Below, one piece after another: positions 20,918-31,925 of a stretch of DNA of 64,000 bases; position 1 is the first letter of the stretch; each line of letters begins with the position of its first letter. This DNA comes from Oegoconia quadripuncta (Eukaryota; Arthropoda; Insecta; Lepidoptera; Autostichidae). The stretch spans positions 16,136,414 through 16,200,413 of the forward strand of contig OX438749.1 in assembly GCA_949316235.1 (NCBI GenBank), read 5' to 3'. A program made the translations under genes and the position numbers. A model generated the notes under the pieces. The model had not been told where the DNA came from and did no database searches. It saw nothing but the letters and a program-made list of their open reading frames with translations.

Positions 20918-21337
20918 CAGGGCGTGGAACCGGTACCAAAAGTATAGGTTCTGTATCGGTATTCAGCGTTTATTGCTATGGATACCGGTTTCAGACGGGT
21001 GCCGGTACTCCGCCTAACAATAAGTACTATTCAGGTACCCGCATATGAGAGCGACGTAGTCATTTCGGGCAGTTTTCGCTTCTCGTACACAACTACTTCT
21101 GAACATGCATCATGCGGCTGTCGATCACTGCAACTTTGGTACATAAAAAAGTTAATGCATGTATAAATATTATCTATTTTCCCTCTCTTAAATCTTTGTT
21201 TGATACCGGTTTTGGAACCGGTATAATACCGATACTAATTATAAAGTAATAGTACAGATACTTTACTACGTCTGGTACTAGTCTCACGTCAAGACCTATG
21301 GTACCGGTTCCTAAAAATACCGGTGTTTCAAAGCCTG
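20918..21337. mobile_element. hAT-like MITE rich in ACCGGTA motifs
   Basis: The left end reads CAGGGCGTGGAACCGGTACC; the right end read inward is CAGGCTTTGAAACACCGGTA. The flanks share GGGCTA (GGGCTACC at 20911 and GGGCTAGC at 21338), a likely 8-bp target duplication with one change. ACCGGT-type palindromes recur at least seven times near both ends. Confidence 0.65.
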
Positions 21338-21654
21338 GGGCTAGCACAACTTAGGTGACAGATCGTGACTAAGTTTCTCGTGTCTCAAACCTTTTCCTTT
21401 CATAACACAACTTGTCAGATTAACAAAAATAGGCGTCACATGCATATGCACATATGCACATGCTCTCACTCTTTCTCAGGTGACTCGCGCTAAGTTGTGT
21501 AAGCCGTGCAGATGCCCAAAACCTTCAAATCAGTTAAAGCTTGGTCCTGTCACCCTATTGCACTCTGATTGGCTCCTTAGAAACTTTGGTAAAGCCAATC
21601 GGAATTCGGCATAATAAATCAAGCATTAGGCGTCTAAGGGCTGTGTATTCAATG

Positions 21655-22015
21655 TAAAAATATGTAGTTTAAAAAACTAAAAAAACACGCTACATTTCAT
21701 TCATCCATATCCTGGCTCCATCATCAGATCGTCGACACCAAGTGTAATATATTGGACTCGTCAAAACGAATCATATGAGCCCAAACTCGAGGGGTTCTAG
21801 TAGCCACTGAAGAGTTTCACCATCCACCTCCTGGCTCCATCATCAAATCAGCTCCAAGATACCAAATTATAGTATTGTCATCAGAATTACATATACATAC
21901 AAAGTTTCATTTAGATAAGACAATTAGAAGTAAGTTTAAATTAAGTTTCAAGATTTGATTACATTGTTAGTTACAAGTTAAGCTAAAAAAAGCGTGTTAC
22001 TTCGTAATTGTATCA
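21655..22015. repeat. Probable interspersed repeat with AAACACGCT/AGCGTG ends
   Basis: Begins near AACTAAAAAAACACGCT and ends near AGCTAAAAAAAGCGTGTT, so the ends are roughly inverted. Inside, CCTGGCTCCATCATCA occurs twice (about 21710 and 21829). There is no coding potential. Confidence 0.45.
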
Positions 22016-22205
22016 CATAAACAGCCGTTAAAGGTCCACTACTGGACATAAACCTCAACTACAGCTCGATTTGCATCACTGTTAATCTGAGGATTTCCCC
22101 TAATCGCCACGTCGGGCAGGCGTTTGCACGCACGCCATCGCAGATTTTTTGGCAGCTCCGCACCAAGACGCTGCTGCCCATCATTGGTATAATATTTATG
22201 ATTTA

Positions 22206-22395
22206 ACCATCTCCGTGGCTCAATGTAAACAACATTGGGTTTACGATTCGGAGGTCGCGGGTTCGATCCCCAGCGGGGTACATATTTAGTACTCGGTTTG
22301 GTTGGTGGTAGGGCATTTTAAATGTCCGCCTGGCTACCACCATCTTATCTCATTTTATATGTTAATAGCATTTTTGTGTTCCGGTTGTCAGAGAT
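22206..22395 (+). repeat. tRNA-derived SINE, family A, truncated at 3' end
   Basis: Complete head (CTCCGTGGCTCAATGT, GGTTCGATCCC), then the GTTTGGTTGGTGGTAGGG body. The tail decays beyond 22395, about 75 bp before a probable exon. Confidence 0.75.
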
Positions 22396-22468
22396 AGATA
22401 GTCGTGCCCAAACAGTGGGAATGTGTAGGGCTGATGAAGGTTCTATATAACCAAACAAATTTGTTCAG

Positions 22469-22669
22469 ACATCAGACGTGCTGGAAGAGGAGCGCTCCTC
22501 TTTCTTCGGCTTCACGCACGAGGTACCAATAAGTAGCAGCACCCTGGAGCTGGTGGACCAGCTCCAAGACCTGGTGATGCAGCAGATCCACGGAGACCGC
22601 CGCGTGAGGAGATACTTCGACACATACGACACACCGTTTATAGGACATGGGCGGAGGAAGATGAATTAG
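22469..22669 (+). CDS. Probable terminal exon of an unidentified gene
   Basis: A 67-codon open stretch begins straight after a good acceptor (ATTTGTTCAG) and ends at TAG. It uses GC-rich third positions unlike the AT-rich surroundings, and the peptide looks like real protein: an acidic start (LEEERSSFFGFTHE), a predicted amphipathic helix (LELVDQLQDLVMQQ), a charged stretch (GDRRVRRYFDTYDT) and a basic C-terminus (GHGRRKMN). I do not recognise the family. Upstream exons of the gene were not found between 18 kb and 22 kb, so they may be small, very diverged or outside reach. An AATAAA lies at about 23104. A lone retrocopy piece is possible, but the clean splice acceptor argues for a functional exon. 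Confidence 0.55.
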   Translation, partial: TSDVLEEERSSFFGFTHEVPISSSTLELVDQLQDLVMQQIHGDRRVRRYFDTYDTPFIGHGRRKMN

Positions 22670-23135
22670 TATAGCACCATTGGGGCATTCAGCGGGGGCC
22701 AATTGGAGGGTTTTTGTGCTTTTTGGCGCATTTTCATTAGTCTATATGAAGAAAGAACTGTGGGATGTTTAAAGCTTAATAACGACTGCCGTTAGCAACG
22801 ACGACGCAATCTGGATCATAAGCTTGAATATTCAGCAAACGATTTAGGTTTTATCGCATACCTTTTTATTTGAGGCAAATATCCATTATTATGTAGTTAC
22901 TATATTCCTCTAAATTGTGACTTAATGAACTAGAAAATTAATTTAATCAAGAAGGACATGCTATTTGTGTAAATTGATTTGTATTTTTATTGTTTAGTGA
23001 AGGACAGGCTAATTTTAATTTTGCATGCTATTGTATATGGATGATTTAGGTGATACAAATTTATACTATTTTACCAACTAATTTACTTACCCTAATCATT
23101 GCAAATAAATGTATTCTATTCTATTCTATTCTACG
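22670..23135 (+). other. Possible 3' UTR of the exon above, with ATTCT microsatellite
   Basis: AT-rich, ending in AATAAA near 23104 and an (ATTCT)n tract at about 23112-23132. If the terminal exon is real, this is a plausible 3' UTR. Confidence 0.35.
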
Positions 23136-24175
23136 TTTGACTGCACGAGAATTACTTTAAAAATATTTTCCGTTAGAAATTGAAAGTCTTTAAATATGTC
23201 AATCGTTTGACTTTATACGATACAATACAAATATACTCTTTAATTACTTGTATATGTACTTTTGAACTCTACTGTACCTACCTGTTAGATACGTTAAGCG
23301 GTGTCGCGGTGTTTTTGTATCGACTAATGAAGGTGCGTCATTTTAATATTTTCAACACTTGTCTACAGAAGTGTAAATTGTACAGCTGCATCCAAAATTT
23401 AAAATAAAAGTCTCAAAGGAGAATCTAACACGTGACATCTGTGCTGGTCATCGATTTTTTAATTTCTACCACTCGAGAGTCGAGAGTCAAAAGCGTGCGA
23501 AAGGAAATTATAGAACGCGAAAATGTTTCAGCAATATTTTCTACTAGACACAATATTCTGTATTTTATAGTCATGCGCGAATATTCAGGGTATTCAGTGT
23601 ACCTATGCTCATTGACTTTACTCTGCACGTTTTATTCTGCACAGATTAAATCTGTGTTGGACGTGAATGGGGTAGATTTAGAATGGGGTTACCAGATCAA
23701 TCACACTGACATCTGTCAAATGTTCCATTTTCTACTAATAGTAGAATCAGCAACGAGCTACCTACCACTTTTTCTACAATTTTTAAAATAATACTTCGAA
23801 ATTTTGCTAATGGTAGAAAAAGTCAGAAAAAGGTACCCTGTTGCCATGGGGAATTTATTTACTGAAATATTTTCATGAAAACTTGCAAAGTTGCACACCT
23901 TTTGAGCAACCAGAAGTGGCAAAAAATTAATTTCGCGCGAATCTACAAAACGTAAATTTGTGTCGGCCAACCTTGACAATAACATGGGAATTTTTCTTCA
24001 GTTATTGTATCTAAGATAAGAATTCCGACTACTATTCCATATTCTATATTATAGTTACTAATACTGATAAATGATAATAAATAAACGGAAGAATTTTTGT
24101 AAGTTAAGTATTTATGTTTTACTTAAGTGCGTCACCTCCTTGGACCCGAATAAATTTATGAGTTTTTCTTGGGGT
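23136..24175. other. No gene recognised
   Basis: Several frames stay open for 70-120 codons around 23430-23985, on both strands, but the peptides show no known domain and such lengths are expected by chance here. Confidence 0.3.
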
Positions 24176-24179
24176 ATAT

Positions 24180-24580
24180 GTGGTCTCATTGGCTCGATGT
24201 AAATAACATAAGGTTTACAAACAGGAGGCCACGGGTTCGATTCTCAGCAGGGTACATGTTTAGTATTCGGTTTGGTTGGTGGTAGGGTATTTTTAAATGT
24301 CCTTTTGTCTAAATCCATCCAATACATTGTTGTTTGAGATAAGATAGCCAGTCTCCCAAATAAGATGGGGGTTCTGGGTGAGCGCGTTTCCACCTTCCGG
24401 CATCATATATTCCGGCACGTTTATGTCGCGCGAGATAACATTTGTCTTGCTCATTCACTAGAATGAAATATACAACTATCCCACCCTCAATCCTGCTTCG
24501 CACACGACTAACTATGTCATGCTATGCAGGCAAGTGTGAATGAGGTCAAGTGTTAACCCGTTGTGCTTAAAAAGTCGCAG
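24180..24580 (+). repeat. SINE family A interrupted by a MITE
   Basis: Head at 24180-24265, body to about 24405, then foreign sequence to 24523, then the SINE tail resumes (TGAATGAGGTCAAGTG, CCCGTTGTGCTTAAAA). A second short tail piece of the same SINE lies at 24660-24722. Confidence 0.7.
24409..24523. mobile_element. MITE copy 1 of 3 (GTCATGCT ends), inside a SINE
   Basis: Shares GTTTATGTCGCGCGAGATAA, GAAATATACAACTATCCC and the end GTCATGCT with copies at 39130-39235 and 61093-61215. The left end appears truncated compared with those. Confidence 0.6.
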
Positions 24581-24724
24581 CATGGAACATAGCGTCACAA
24601 CTCTTCAAGATAGCTCCGATTATCATAAAATTTTGCGAAACCTCGCAAATTAACGACTCTCGTAACTTCACTTAACATCAGGTATGATCAAGGTTAAGCG
24701 CCAACCCGTGATGCATAAAAAATA

Positions 24725-26160
24725 CACTATACACACTGTTGGCAACCAAAATAAACATTTTCCAATTTTCCTCTTAGCAACACTTTGTAACCAACCTAAA
24801 TTATGAGTTCGAGGTACTACGACAATACGCGTGTCTGTTAACAATTATATTGATTATTCAGTAATAAGTGATCTTTTTAATCAAGAAGCCAGCCCAATTT
24901 ACGCTACGCACTTGTACACAAACAAACAAAATAAAAATTAATATTAGGTCCTTACCTATGAAATTGGCTTGTTGTATGAAGAATTTCATTAAGACTGTTT
25001 TCTCCATACAAACATTTTTGATTTTTTTTTGGGAACGGCAAATCCAAATTTAGCTAAACTTTGTGTGTATTATCGGATTAAGTATAAGCAGCGTTAATTT
25101 TTAAAAGTAACCGCTTTATAAAAGTTTCATCGAATCTAAGAAATGATTATGGGAAGCACATGAAGAGCTATGTTCAAATTTTTGTTATTATATGATTTAG
25201 CCCAGAAATTTAAAAATATTTCATCTGAAACCTTGAAATAATATTCCATTTTCCAAATAAAAAACAAATTTGGTTATAGCTTTGAAAATCGCAGGAATTG
25301 GTACATTTTTTTTATATGCACAACGGGTTGGTACATATGATTAACGAAGAAAAAATCTCCAATTTCATAGGTAAAGACCAAATAATACGCTCGCAATCAC
25401 TGAAAAATACAGTCTATAAATATAAAGAATTTAAACATGATCGTAAGTATTGCGCCAAAGTTCAGCAAAAGAATAAATAGGTTCAAGCGTTCCAACATTC
25501 TCGCTCCCCTTTACCTGACCCAGGTAAAAGTTGAGCAAAACAAACAAACTGAATTTCAAAGCGAATATCAACCACCCACACTTTTGTGCAATGAAAACCA
25601 AAGGCAAATAAAGTTGTGAAGGTGGTACTTAGAGCTTGGATGTATGTGGCAGATGGTTAACATAACCAACTGCTCAGAGCAGTTCGTCACTGCCAGGCAC
25701 GGGTAGAGGTGGGGGTCACAGGAGTTGACCCCCACTCCTCCCAAATCAATCATCGACGCCGATTCGAAAATCTCCTAAAACTTAACGATTTCAGGAAATT
25801 TTAAATAAATTATTGAATGCTAACATAATTTATGCAATGAAATTAAAAACAAATTATTATGTCAGTTAATTTATAGTCTCAGTGTAATTCAAAAATGTTG
25901 TGCGAACAATCATGTGCACGGCAAGACGTAAAGCAAAGCAAATTCAAATGTAAAGGCGAAAAAAGTTGAGGTAAAACTTTTTTATTTTATTAAATATATT
26001 TCTTAATGCTTAACCTCTTTTTTTACTATTAAAGTGGCTCATGGAAATGTACTTGAGCCAAAATGACCCCCAAAATTTTTGGGCCGGATCCCTGGCTGGT
26101 CACTACCAAGGCATTCAATCGAACGCTTAATTTAACTATCTGTCTGCGACATATCTATGC
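24725..26160. other. No gene recognised
   Basis: AT-rich. One small hairpin (GTGGGGGTCA...TGACCCCCAC, 25706-25732) was noted. No repeat family was placed with confidence. Confidence 0.3.
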
Positions 26161-26164
26161 AAAT

Positions 26165-26680
26165 CAACCAGTGGGTGTAGGAATTGCTTGTTGCTTTTGG
26201 TAATCCAATCATCTAATCCCAAACTATGCAAGCTTGTATTATGGATACTAGGTAACGACAAACATACATATACAAATACAAAATATTTATTTTCATTCAA
26301 GCATAACAATCTTGTACACAATTGTACCTGTACCTATCTAATCTAACTAATATTATAAATTCGAAAGTTTGGATATTTGTTTGTTTGTTTGTTGCCCAAT
26401 TACAGCGAAATGGATGAATGAATTTGGATAAGATTTGGTCTATAGGTAGAAGATTAAGACATAGAATATATGTTATCCCGATAAAGTCAGTAGTTTCCGA
26501 GGGATAAACAAATTAAATATATACGGCGAAGCCGTGGGCGGAAAGCTAGTATTTTATATAAACATCCATGACTCGGGAATAAATGTTCGTGCTCATCACA
26601 CACGTTTACCCCTCGCGAGATTCGAACCCGCAATTGATTTCGCAAACAGGGTCACTAGCCCAGGGAAAATATGTTAAAAA
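26165..26680 (-). repeat. SINE family B split by an insertion
   Basis: The tail part lies at 26165-26298 (AATCATCTAATCCC, GGATACTAGGTAACG) and the head part at 26552-26680 (CATCCATGACTCGGG, GATTCGAACCCGC). The intervening 250 bp is a Helitron-like element plus about 40 bp of other sequence. Confidence 0.65.
26338..26551 (+). mobile_element. Helitron-like non-autonomous element (family C)
   Basis: Begins TCTAACTAATATTATAAA and ends GGGCGGAAAGCTAG before T, with a GC-rich potential hairpin (CGAAGCCGTGGGCGG) just inside the end. TC...CTAG ends with a 3' hairpin and no terminal inverted repeat fit Helitrons. Other copies are at 40613, 50046 and 56528. Confidence 0.6.
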
Positions 26681-26684
26681 ATTA

Positions 26685-27715
26685 GCTTAGCTAGACATAA
26701 TTCAGAACCGACTTATATCATTGCTATCTTATAGATGTATATTAAGAGATGTAATTTTAAATAATTAAGCCTAAAAAAAACGAGTGCTTAGTCTAGATTT
26801 TTTTGAAAACCTATTTTTAATTTGTATCTGAATAACAATAAATACTAACCGATGTTTAATTAGGTAGACTTTTGTTAAACATAGTTAACTTATTGATGGA
26901 TAAAAAACTAAGCATGTTGTTAGGCATGCATGTGTTTCAGTTGTAAATGTCGTCGAGCTGCATTGCTTACGAAATAAAAATGAGAACTAATATTTTATAA
27001 CGACACTTTCCCTAAATGTTTTGAATTTAAAGAAATACCCATAAATTTTTTTTAGAAACACAGTTTTCAACTTCAGCTTGTTTAGTTACTTAGTACTTAC
27101 ATTTTTTACAAATGCTTAATTTTTAGCAATTATTACTACATTTACAGCACTTTATTAAATGTTTCAAGAAAATCGCGGTTATTCGTTTTTCCGAGGTCAA
27201 ACCGTATTTTCCTTGGGCTACACTATCCACTACACCAATCGGTCGTCTTTATCAATCATACTGCTACACGTAAAACTTGGCTCAAGATAGGAGGATTTGT
27301 TCTGTTCGCGACACGTTAACACATTCGCATTTTTTTCAACGCCGACGAATAACGGCAACGCCCACAGAAAACGAAATAAAGTGTCCAGTCTGAGGTCTAT
27401 GCTATTAGGCTTAAGATAAATCTCTGTTCCATTCCATAATTAAAATGTATTGAAGCTTATCTATTTCACAAAAACCCGCCTAATAAAAACATTAATAGAT
27501 AATTAAAATTTGAAAAGAACTACTGTGTTTGGTTGACTTTACATTTCGAATCAAGGCGCACATACCTACCAATATCTTATTTTTTTATAGCCTATAATAC
27601 TCGTGACACTTAAACACATAAGCGACGCGAACGCCTCATTTATCAAAATCAGTCCATAAGTTTGATCGCTACTATGAAACACATACTCACATACCCATAT
27701 AAATGACTGATAAAA
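26685..27715. other. No gene recognised
   Basis: AT-rich. A short SINE-B-like stretch (CTACACTATCCACTACACCAATC) is at about 27218-27240. Nothing else is recognised. Confidence 0.3.
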
Positions 27716-27720
27716 TTATA

Positions 27721-27868
27721 GCATTGTTGTGTTCCGGTTGTCAGAGATAAGATAGCCAGTTCCCCAAATAAGATGGGGTTTCCGGGTCAGTATACTTCCA
27801 TCTTTGGCCTCATCTTCACTTAACATCAGGTGTGATTGAGGTCAAGTGTTAACCCGTTGTGCTTAAAA
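27721..27868 (+). repeat. SINE family A, 3' half
   Basis: Starts at GCATTGTTGTGTTCCGG and runs to the tail CCCGTTGTGCTTAAAA. The head and body are absent. Confidence 0.7.
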
Positions 27869-28880
27869 ACAGAAAGTCAACACATCCTACAGGGATTGTT
27901 GCTTGTTGAGTGATGCTCGGCTTGAATGGTGATGGTGTTTTCCTGGTCGTTCATCTGTTTGTGTGGGATGCCGGGTGGTGCACTCCTGCCTGTGCATTGT
28001 GAGGGCATCGATCGACTGCTGCATTGTGGGCGGTATTTAATTAGTTATGGGTTTCCACAAAATAAGGCCAGATTCGATTAGTAACTGCTTAGTAATTTCT
28101 CCGACGACAACGTAATATACCGGTTTTTAAAGAGCGTTTACGCTGCACAGTATTTCATACAATTTTCTAATTCAAAATATTAGAAACGATTGAATCGATC
28201 TTATTGAAACGTTATGTGCTAAATAGGATAGATTAGTCTGAATACGTGGCTGAAAGTCGTTAAACTGTAAGAGTTTGTACGGACGGACAGACAGATATGA
28301 CGAAATTAAAACGGTTCCTTTTTTGTCACTTGGCTAAGAAACTCAAAAAAGATTGTAAAAACAAATTACCGACACGTATACATCTAAAATCACGAGCTCT
28401 AAATAAAATTGTTTGACACTTTATTTTTAATTTAGAGAACCTTAGCATTATTTGCCAAGCGGTTGGTTGTAGGTAGCTACTTATAGTGAATACCGTTCTT
28501 AACAAACAAACAAATTAAACTGATGCTGAATCCAGACGAGGGTAGTAAACTCCTTGTGAAACTTCCAAACCTTGATTTGTAAATGAGCAAAGGCTGGCAT
28601 TTGCTACATCGACTTTGCCAGCACCGCTACGTTTTCTGAGCAAACTTTACAGTGACGTAATCTCTTAAATCTCTAGGTTGCAAGATTTATAGCTGAGTGT
28701 GAAATAACAACCCTTGTCTAGAGTCCTTGATTCCCTTAATGTTAAACTATAAAAATGTAGTTGCGTCAGTGGATTGAGTAGTTTGGTAAGTAGATAAAAT
28801 AGAGAAGGTTAAATCTTCAGACCATAAAAACAATAATATGGATAAAATATATTCCGATACAAAACATGAGAACAGTAATT
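27869..28880. other. No gene recognised, with one dispersed repeat end
   Basis: The segment at 28270-28355 (CGGACGGACAGACAG, CTTGGCTAAGAAAC) matches the end of a repeat also seen at 38555-38612 and 56140-56190. The rest is unassigned. Confidence 0.35.
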
Positions 28881-28885
28881 ACCGT

Positions 28886-28970
28886 AACCGCCTCCGTGAC
28901 CCCAATATAAAAAACATTGGGTTTACGATTCGGAGGTTGCGGGTTCGATCCCCAGCGGGGTACATGTTTA
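28886..28970 (+). repeat. SINE family A, tRNA-like head only
   Basis: Carries CGCCTCCGTGACCC and the B-box GGTTCGATCCC followed by CAGCGGGGTACATG. It stops at the head-body junction. Confidence 0.7.
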
Positions 28971-28974
28971 AGAG

Positions 28975-30285
28975 GCTGACAACAGCCAATTGCGTTGAAA
29001 GATTATCATTTTTTGTAAAGCCTATAGCTCGTATCATTATAAAAAAGTTATAGGTCAAATTGATCATATTTCTGACATGATTCATGTTTTCAAAACATAA
29101 TTACACAATCTTCTCTCGATAGAATTTAATTGCAAAGTAGCATCTAAAAATGCATGAAATCTTATTCTTCTCAGATATGCATTCACTAACATAAATGATA
29201 TTTTGTACAATATTGTGTCGTATATGTTCCTAAAACAAATTCATGTTTTAGATTTTCAATAATGCGTCTATTTTAATTGAAATAATTAATTTTGTGATTT
29301 GGCACTTACGCCCTATAATTCTAAGTAACGCTTTCTCTGTTACTCGTACTCAATGCGACAGTGATCGCTTAGGCGCGTTGCTGGATGGACCGTTGTGCGC
29401 TGAGACGCTCTCCCAAATATTCGAACTTTTTTCATATTCATATCCAGGACTTTCTTTTTCTTGTTTTGTTTATTTAATTAGGGTAAAATTTTGTATGTGT
29501 GTAAATAATTTTATTTATTAGGTAGGTACGTAATCACAGTTGTAAATAAATAAGTTGGTAAAGTTAATAATAGAAAATGGACTCGAAAAAAAAAACAAAA
29601 TCGAAGAAACGGCAATATAAAAGAAATCAGAAACACATGATGGAGGTTGTAAAGTACCTAAGTATAATAACATATTATATCTCTTTTTAATTAATTAAGT
29701 AAGTACATGAAACACCAATTTTTTATAACACAACCAATTGTTTCACTATTTTGTAGTTGCGTTAATTCCTACTGATACGGGATGTATAGGTACCCTTTTT
29801 TCGTCACCACTTGTGTAAGACGTTTGGCTCAGTCGACTTGGGCTTGTCGCTTGAATTTCGTCGTGCTGGATCGATCCCAGTACTTTTCCGTTATCTTTTT
29901 TATTTTATTTGCTTTTATTTATTGTATGTCTAAATAAATCCTGTAATCTTTTTTTACATGTCTAAGTGATATTTACCAAAAATTTCATTTTTGTGCATGG
30001 CTGTGTACTTCGTCATTACATCTTCCTAGGTGCTGACGTATAATTCATAAGCTCAATGATTATAACATCATGTCAGAACAAAAGCGATGTCCGCATAAGT
30101 AGGTACCTATATCCACAACGATGGGTTCTAACGCTTGGTGCTGCATAATGTTATATACCTACTTCGTATAGGGTCTTTGATATTCAGTTCTAAAAATCAT
30201 TTGGGCCCTGAAGAGTCATCAACCGGACTTGTTTTGCAAGAGTGAGTAAAATTATTATTTTTACCAGTATCTAGGATTTCTGAAA
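28975..30285. other. No gene recognised
   Basis: A possible further tRNA-derived SINE head lies at about 29815-29885 (GGCTCAGTCGACTTGG, then GGATCGATCCC), but only one copy is present in the window, so it is uncertain. Confidence 0.3.
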
Positions 30286-30290
30286 TAGAT

Positions 30291-30906
30291 AATCCCACCA
30301 AAAACATTCTGTAAAAAACTAGCCAAGTCTCGATGGAGCTGCTTGATTATCTCTAAAAAGTAATGAAATCTATACAAATTCGTGCCAAGTCTAAGGTTCC
30401 TTACTGCGATTTCTTTATTATTATAGTTAATGTTGTGTGACTTGGCCGTTGAAGGGTACACAGGGGTACAAAACCAGGTGATCCATGACACCATTGCACC
30501 AATCTGTCGCCAGAACCGCTATTAATGTTATTAATTATGTTATTAAGAATGTTCAACGGCAAACTATTAGCGAATAATCTGTGTGGCGTTTACATAACAT
30601 TCTTTATACGTTAGTGGCTTTATCAAGCCTACAATTGACTGGTTATTGAATCAACGTTTTCCAAGTGGCAATTTTCCATCGTCAATGCGTAGCGGTTCTG
30701 GCAACAGATTGGTGCAATGGTGTCATGGAGCACCTGTGTACCCTTCAACGGCCAAGTCACACAACATTAACTTTAATAATAAAGAAATCGCAGTAAGGAA
30801 CCTTAGACTTGGCACGACTTTGTATAGATTTCATTACTTTTTAGAGATAATCAAGCAGCTCCATCGAGACTTGGCTAGTTTTTTACAGAATGTTTTTGGT
30901 GGGATT
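30291..30906. repeat. Long inverted repeat, 230-bp and 216-bp arms, 170-bp spacer
   Basis: The left arm 30291-30520 and right arm 30691-30906 are reverse complements at high identity; the left arm has one extra piece of about 14 bp (a partial repeat of GTGTACCC). Each arm encodes the same open peptide in outward-mirrored orientation (NNKEIAVRNLRLGT, then LHRDLASFLQNVF), on the minus strand in the left arm and the plus strand in the right. It could be the terminal part of a foldback transposon or a hairpin-RNA locus. Confidence 0.85.
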
Positions 30907-30974
30907 TCACTTCTTTTTGTAGAAACGTGGGCATATTGATTTTCATTTTAGATTTTCTTAAAACGTAAACACTT

Positions 30975-31262
30975 TTTTTGGCCAGCATCGCCAAAGGAAC
31001 CTCCTAGTACACCGTTCACATACACTTCAAAAGTGAAGGGATAGATTTTTCCAGCAGCCATAAGCTCAGAAGCTGAGCCGTAAGTAGTGGGTTTCATCAT
31101 ATCGCTCGTGTAAATTGCGCGCTCATGTATACGTCACCATCAGCGTCACACGTGTACACTTGCATTTCGTCCCAATGTTCAGCAACGTATGCAACTATAG
31201 CAGATCTGATACTGCAAGTTGAGTCAGTTCTACCATACACCAAGAAAGATATTGAATGGCTA
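30975..31262 (-). pseudogene. Decayed OTU-family cysteine protease fragment
   Basis: On the minus strand one frame reads DSTCSIRSAIVAYVAEHW then VYTCDADGDVYMS, and after a frameshift near 31110 a second frame reads PTTYGSASELMAAGKIYPF and FEVYVNGVLGGSFGD. The order (an Asp-x-x-Cys start, YVAEHW helix, TYGSxxELxAAG block) is that of OTU deubiquitinase-like domains, which are carried by some Helitron/Helentron and other transposons. The frameshift, adjacent stops and truncation make it a pseudogene. It abuts the inverted repeat at 30291-30906. The OTU call is by motif recall, not by search. Confidence 0.55.
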
Positions 31263-31925
31263 GATTAAATTAGAAGATGTGTCCCACTACGCTGGATTTT
31301 TGCAATGACAGTCGATTTTTCTATGTACCAATAGTAGAAGGGGGCATTACCATATCTCTAATACAGCTGAGACCAGCTGAGGGTTCTTCATCAGATACTT
31401 CAGACCTTCGATTTTTGACATCAAATGAAGCGGCCCACCAAGTTGAATATTTTTTGTAAAGGCGATATATGTCGATCTCTAATAGTTTGGTTGGGCTCTT
31501 GTGTTTCCTAATCAGGGTCACCAGGTACTCCAGATCTTCGATTATCCTAGTTTTTATAGTTTTCCCTTTATGTGGCCATTGAACCATAACTCTGTACCAA
31601 ATTTCAGCTCTCTGAGTTTATGGGAAGTACTAGTTCTATTTTGATGATCATGAGTGAGTGAGTGAGTGAGTGAGTGAGTGTCATAAATGCGAAACTTTGC
31701 TTTCGCTTAACTTCGGAACTAAATGACCTACAGACTTGAAATTTTGGATTTTAAGTATGTGATTATAGCTTACTGGATGACGAAAATTTCTGCGTTCTAG
31801 TCTTATCCAGAGGTTCTAAAATAGGGGCCTGAAAATGCGGCGAAATGGTTCCAGTAAAGGATGGTACGGCAGTGTTTGCTTCGCGCTCGACTTGGCGGGG
31901 GCACTGCCGTGCCCCCCGATAGGCA
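31263..31925. repeat. Probable transposon remnant with GAGT microsatellite and 3' hairpin
   Basis: Contains (GAGT)n at about 31652-31680, then ATAAATGCGAAACTTTGC, and near 31896-31919 a strong GC hairpin (GGGGGCAC-TGCC-GTGCCCCC). A GC hairpin near an element end fits Helitron-type 3' ends, though the expected CTRR end was not located. Confidence 0.4.

Noticed and set aside
22206..22290. Possible tRNA gene (A- and B-box motifs)
   Set aside because: It is the head of a SINE with the same body found many times in the window. The same applies to heads at 28886, 33647, 35470, 49803, 53027 and 53962; none folds into a complete, intact tRNA with a normal acceptor stem.
23425..23985. Open frames on both strands up to 119 codons
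   Set aside because: No domain, low-complexity AT-rich peptides, and this length is expected by chance several times in a window of this size.
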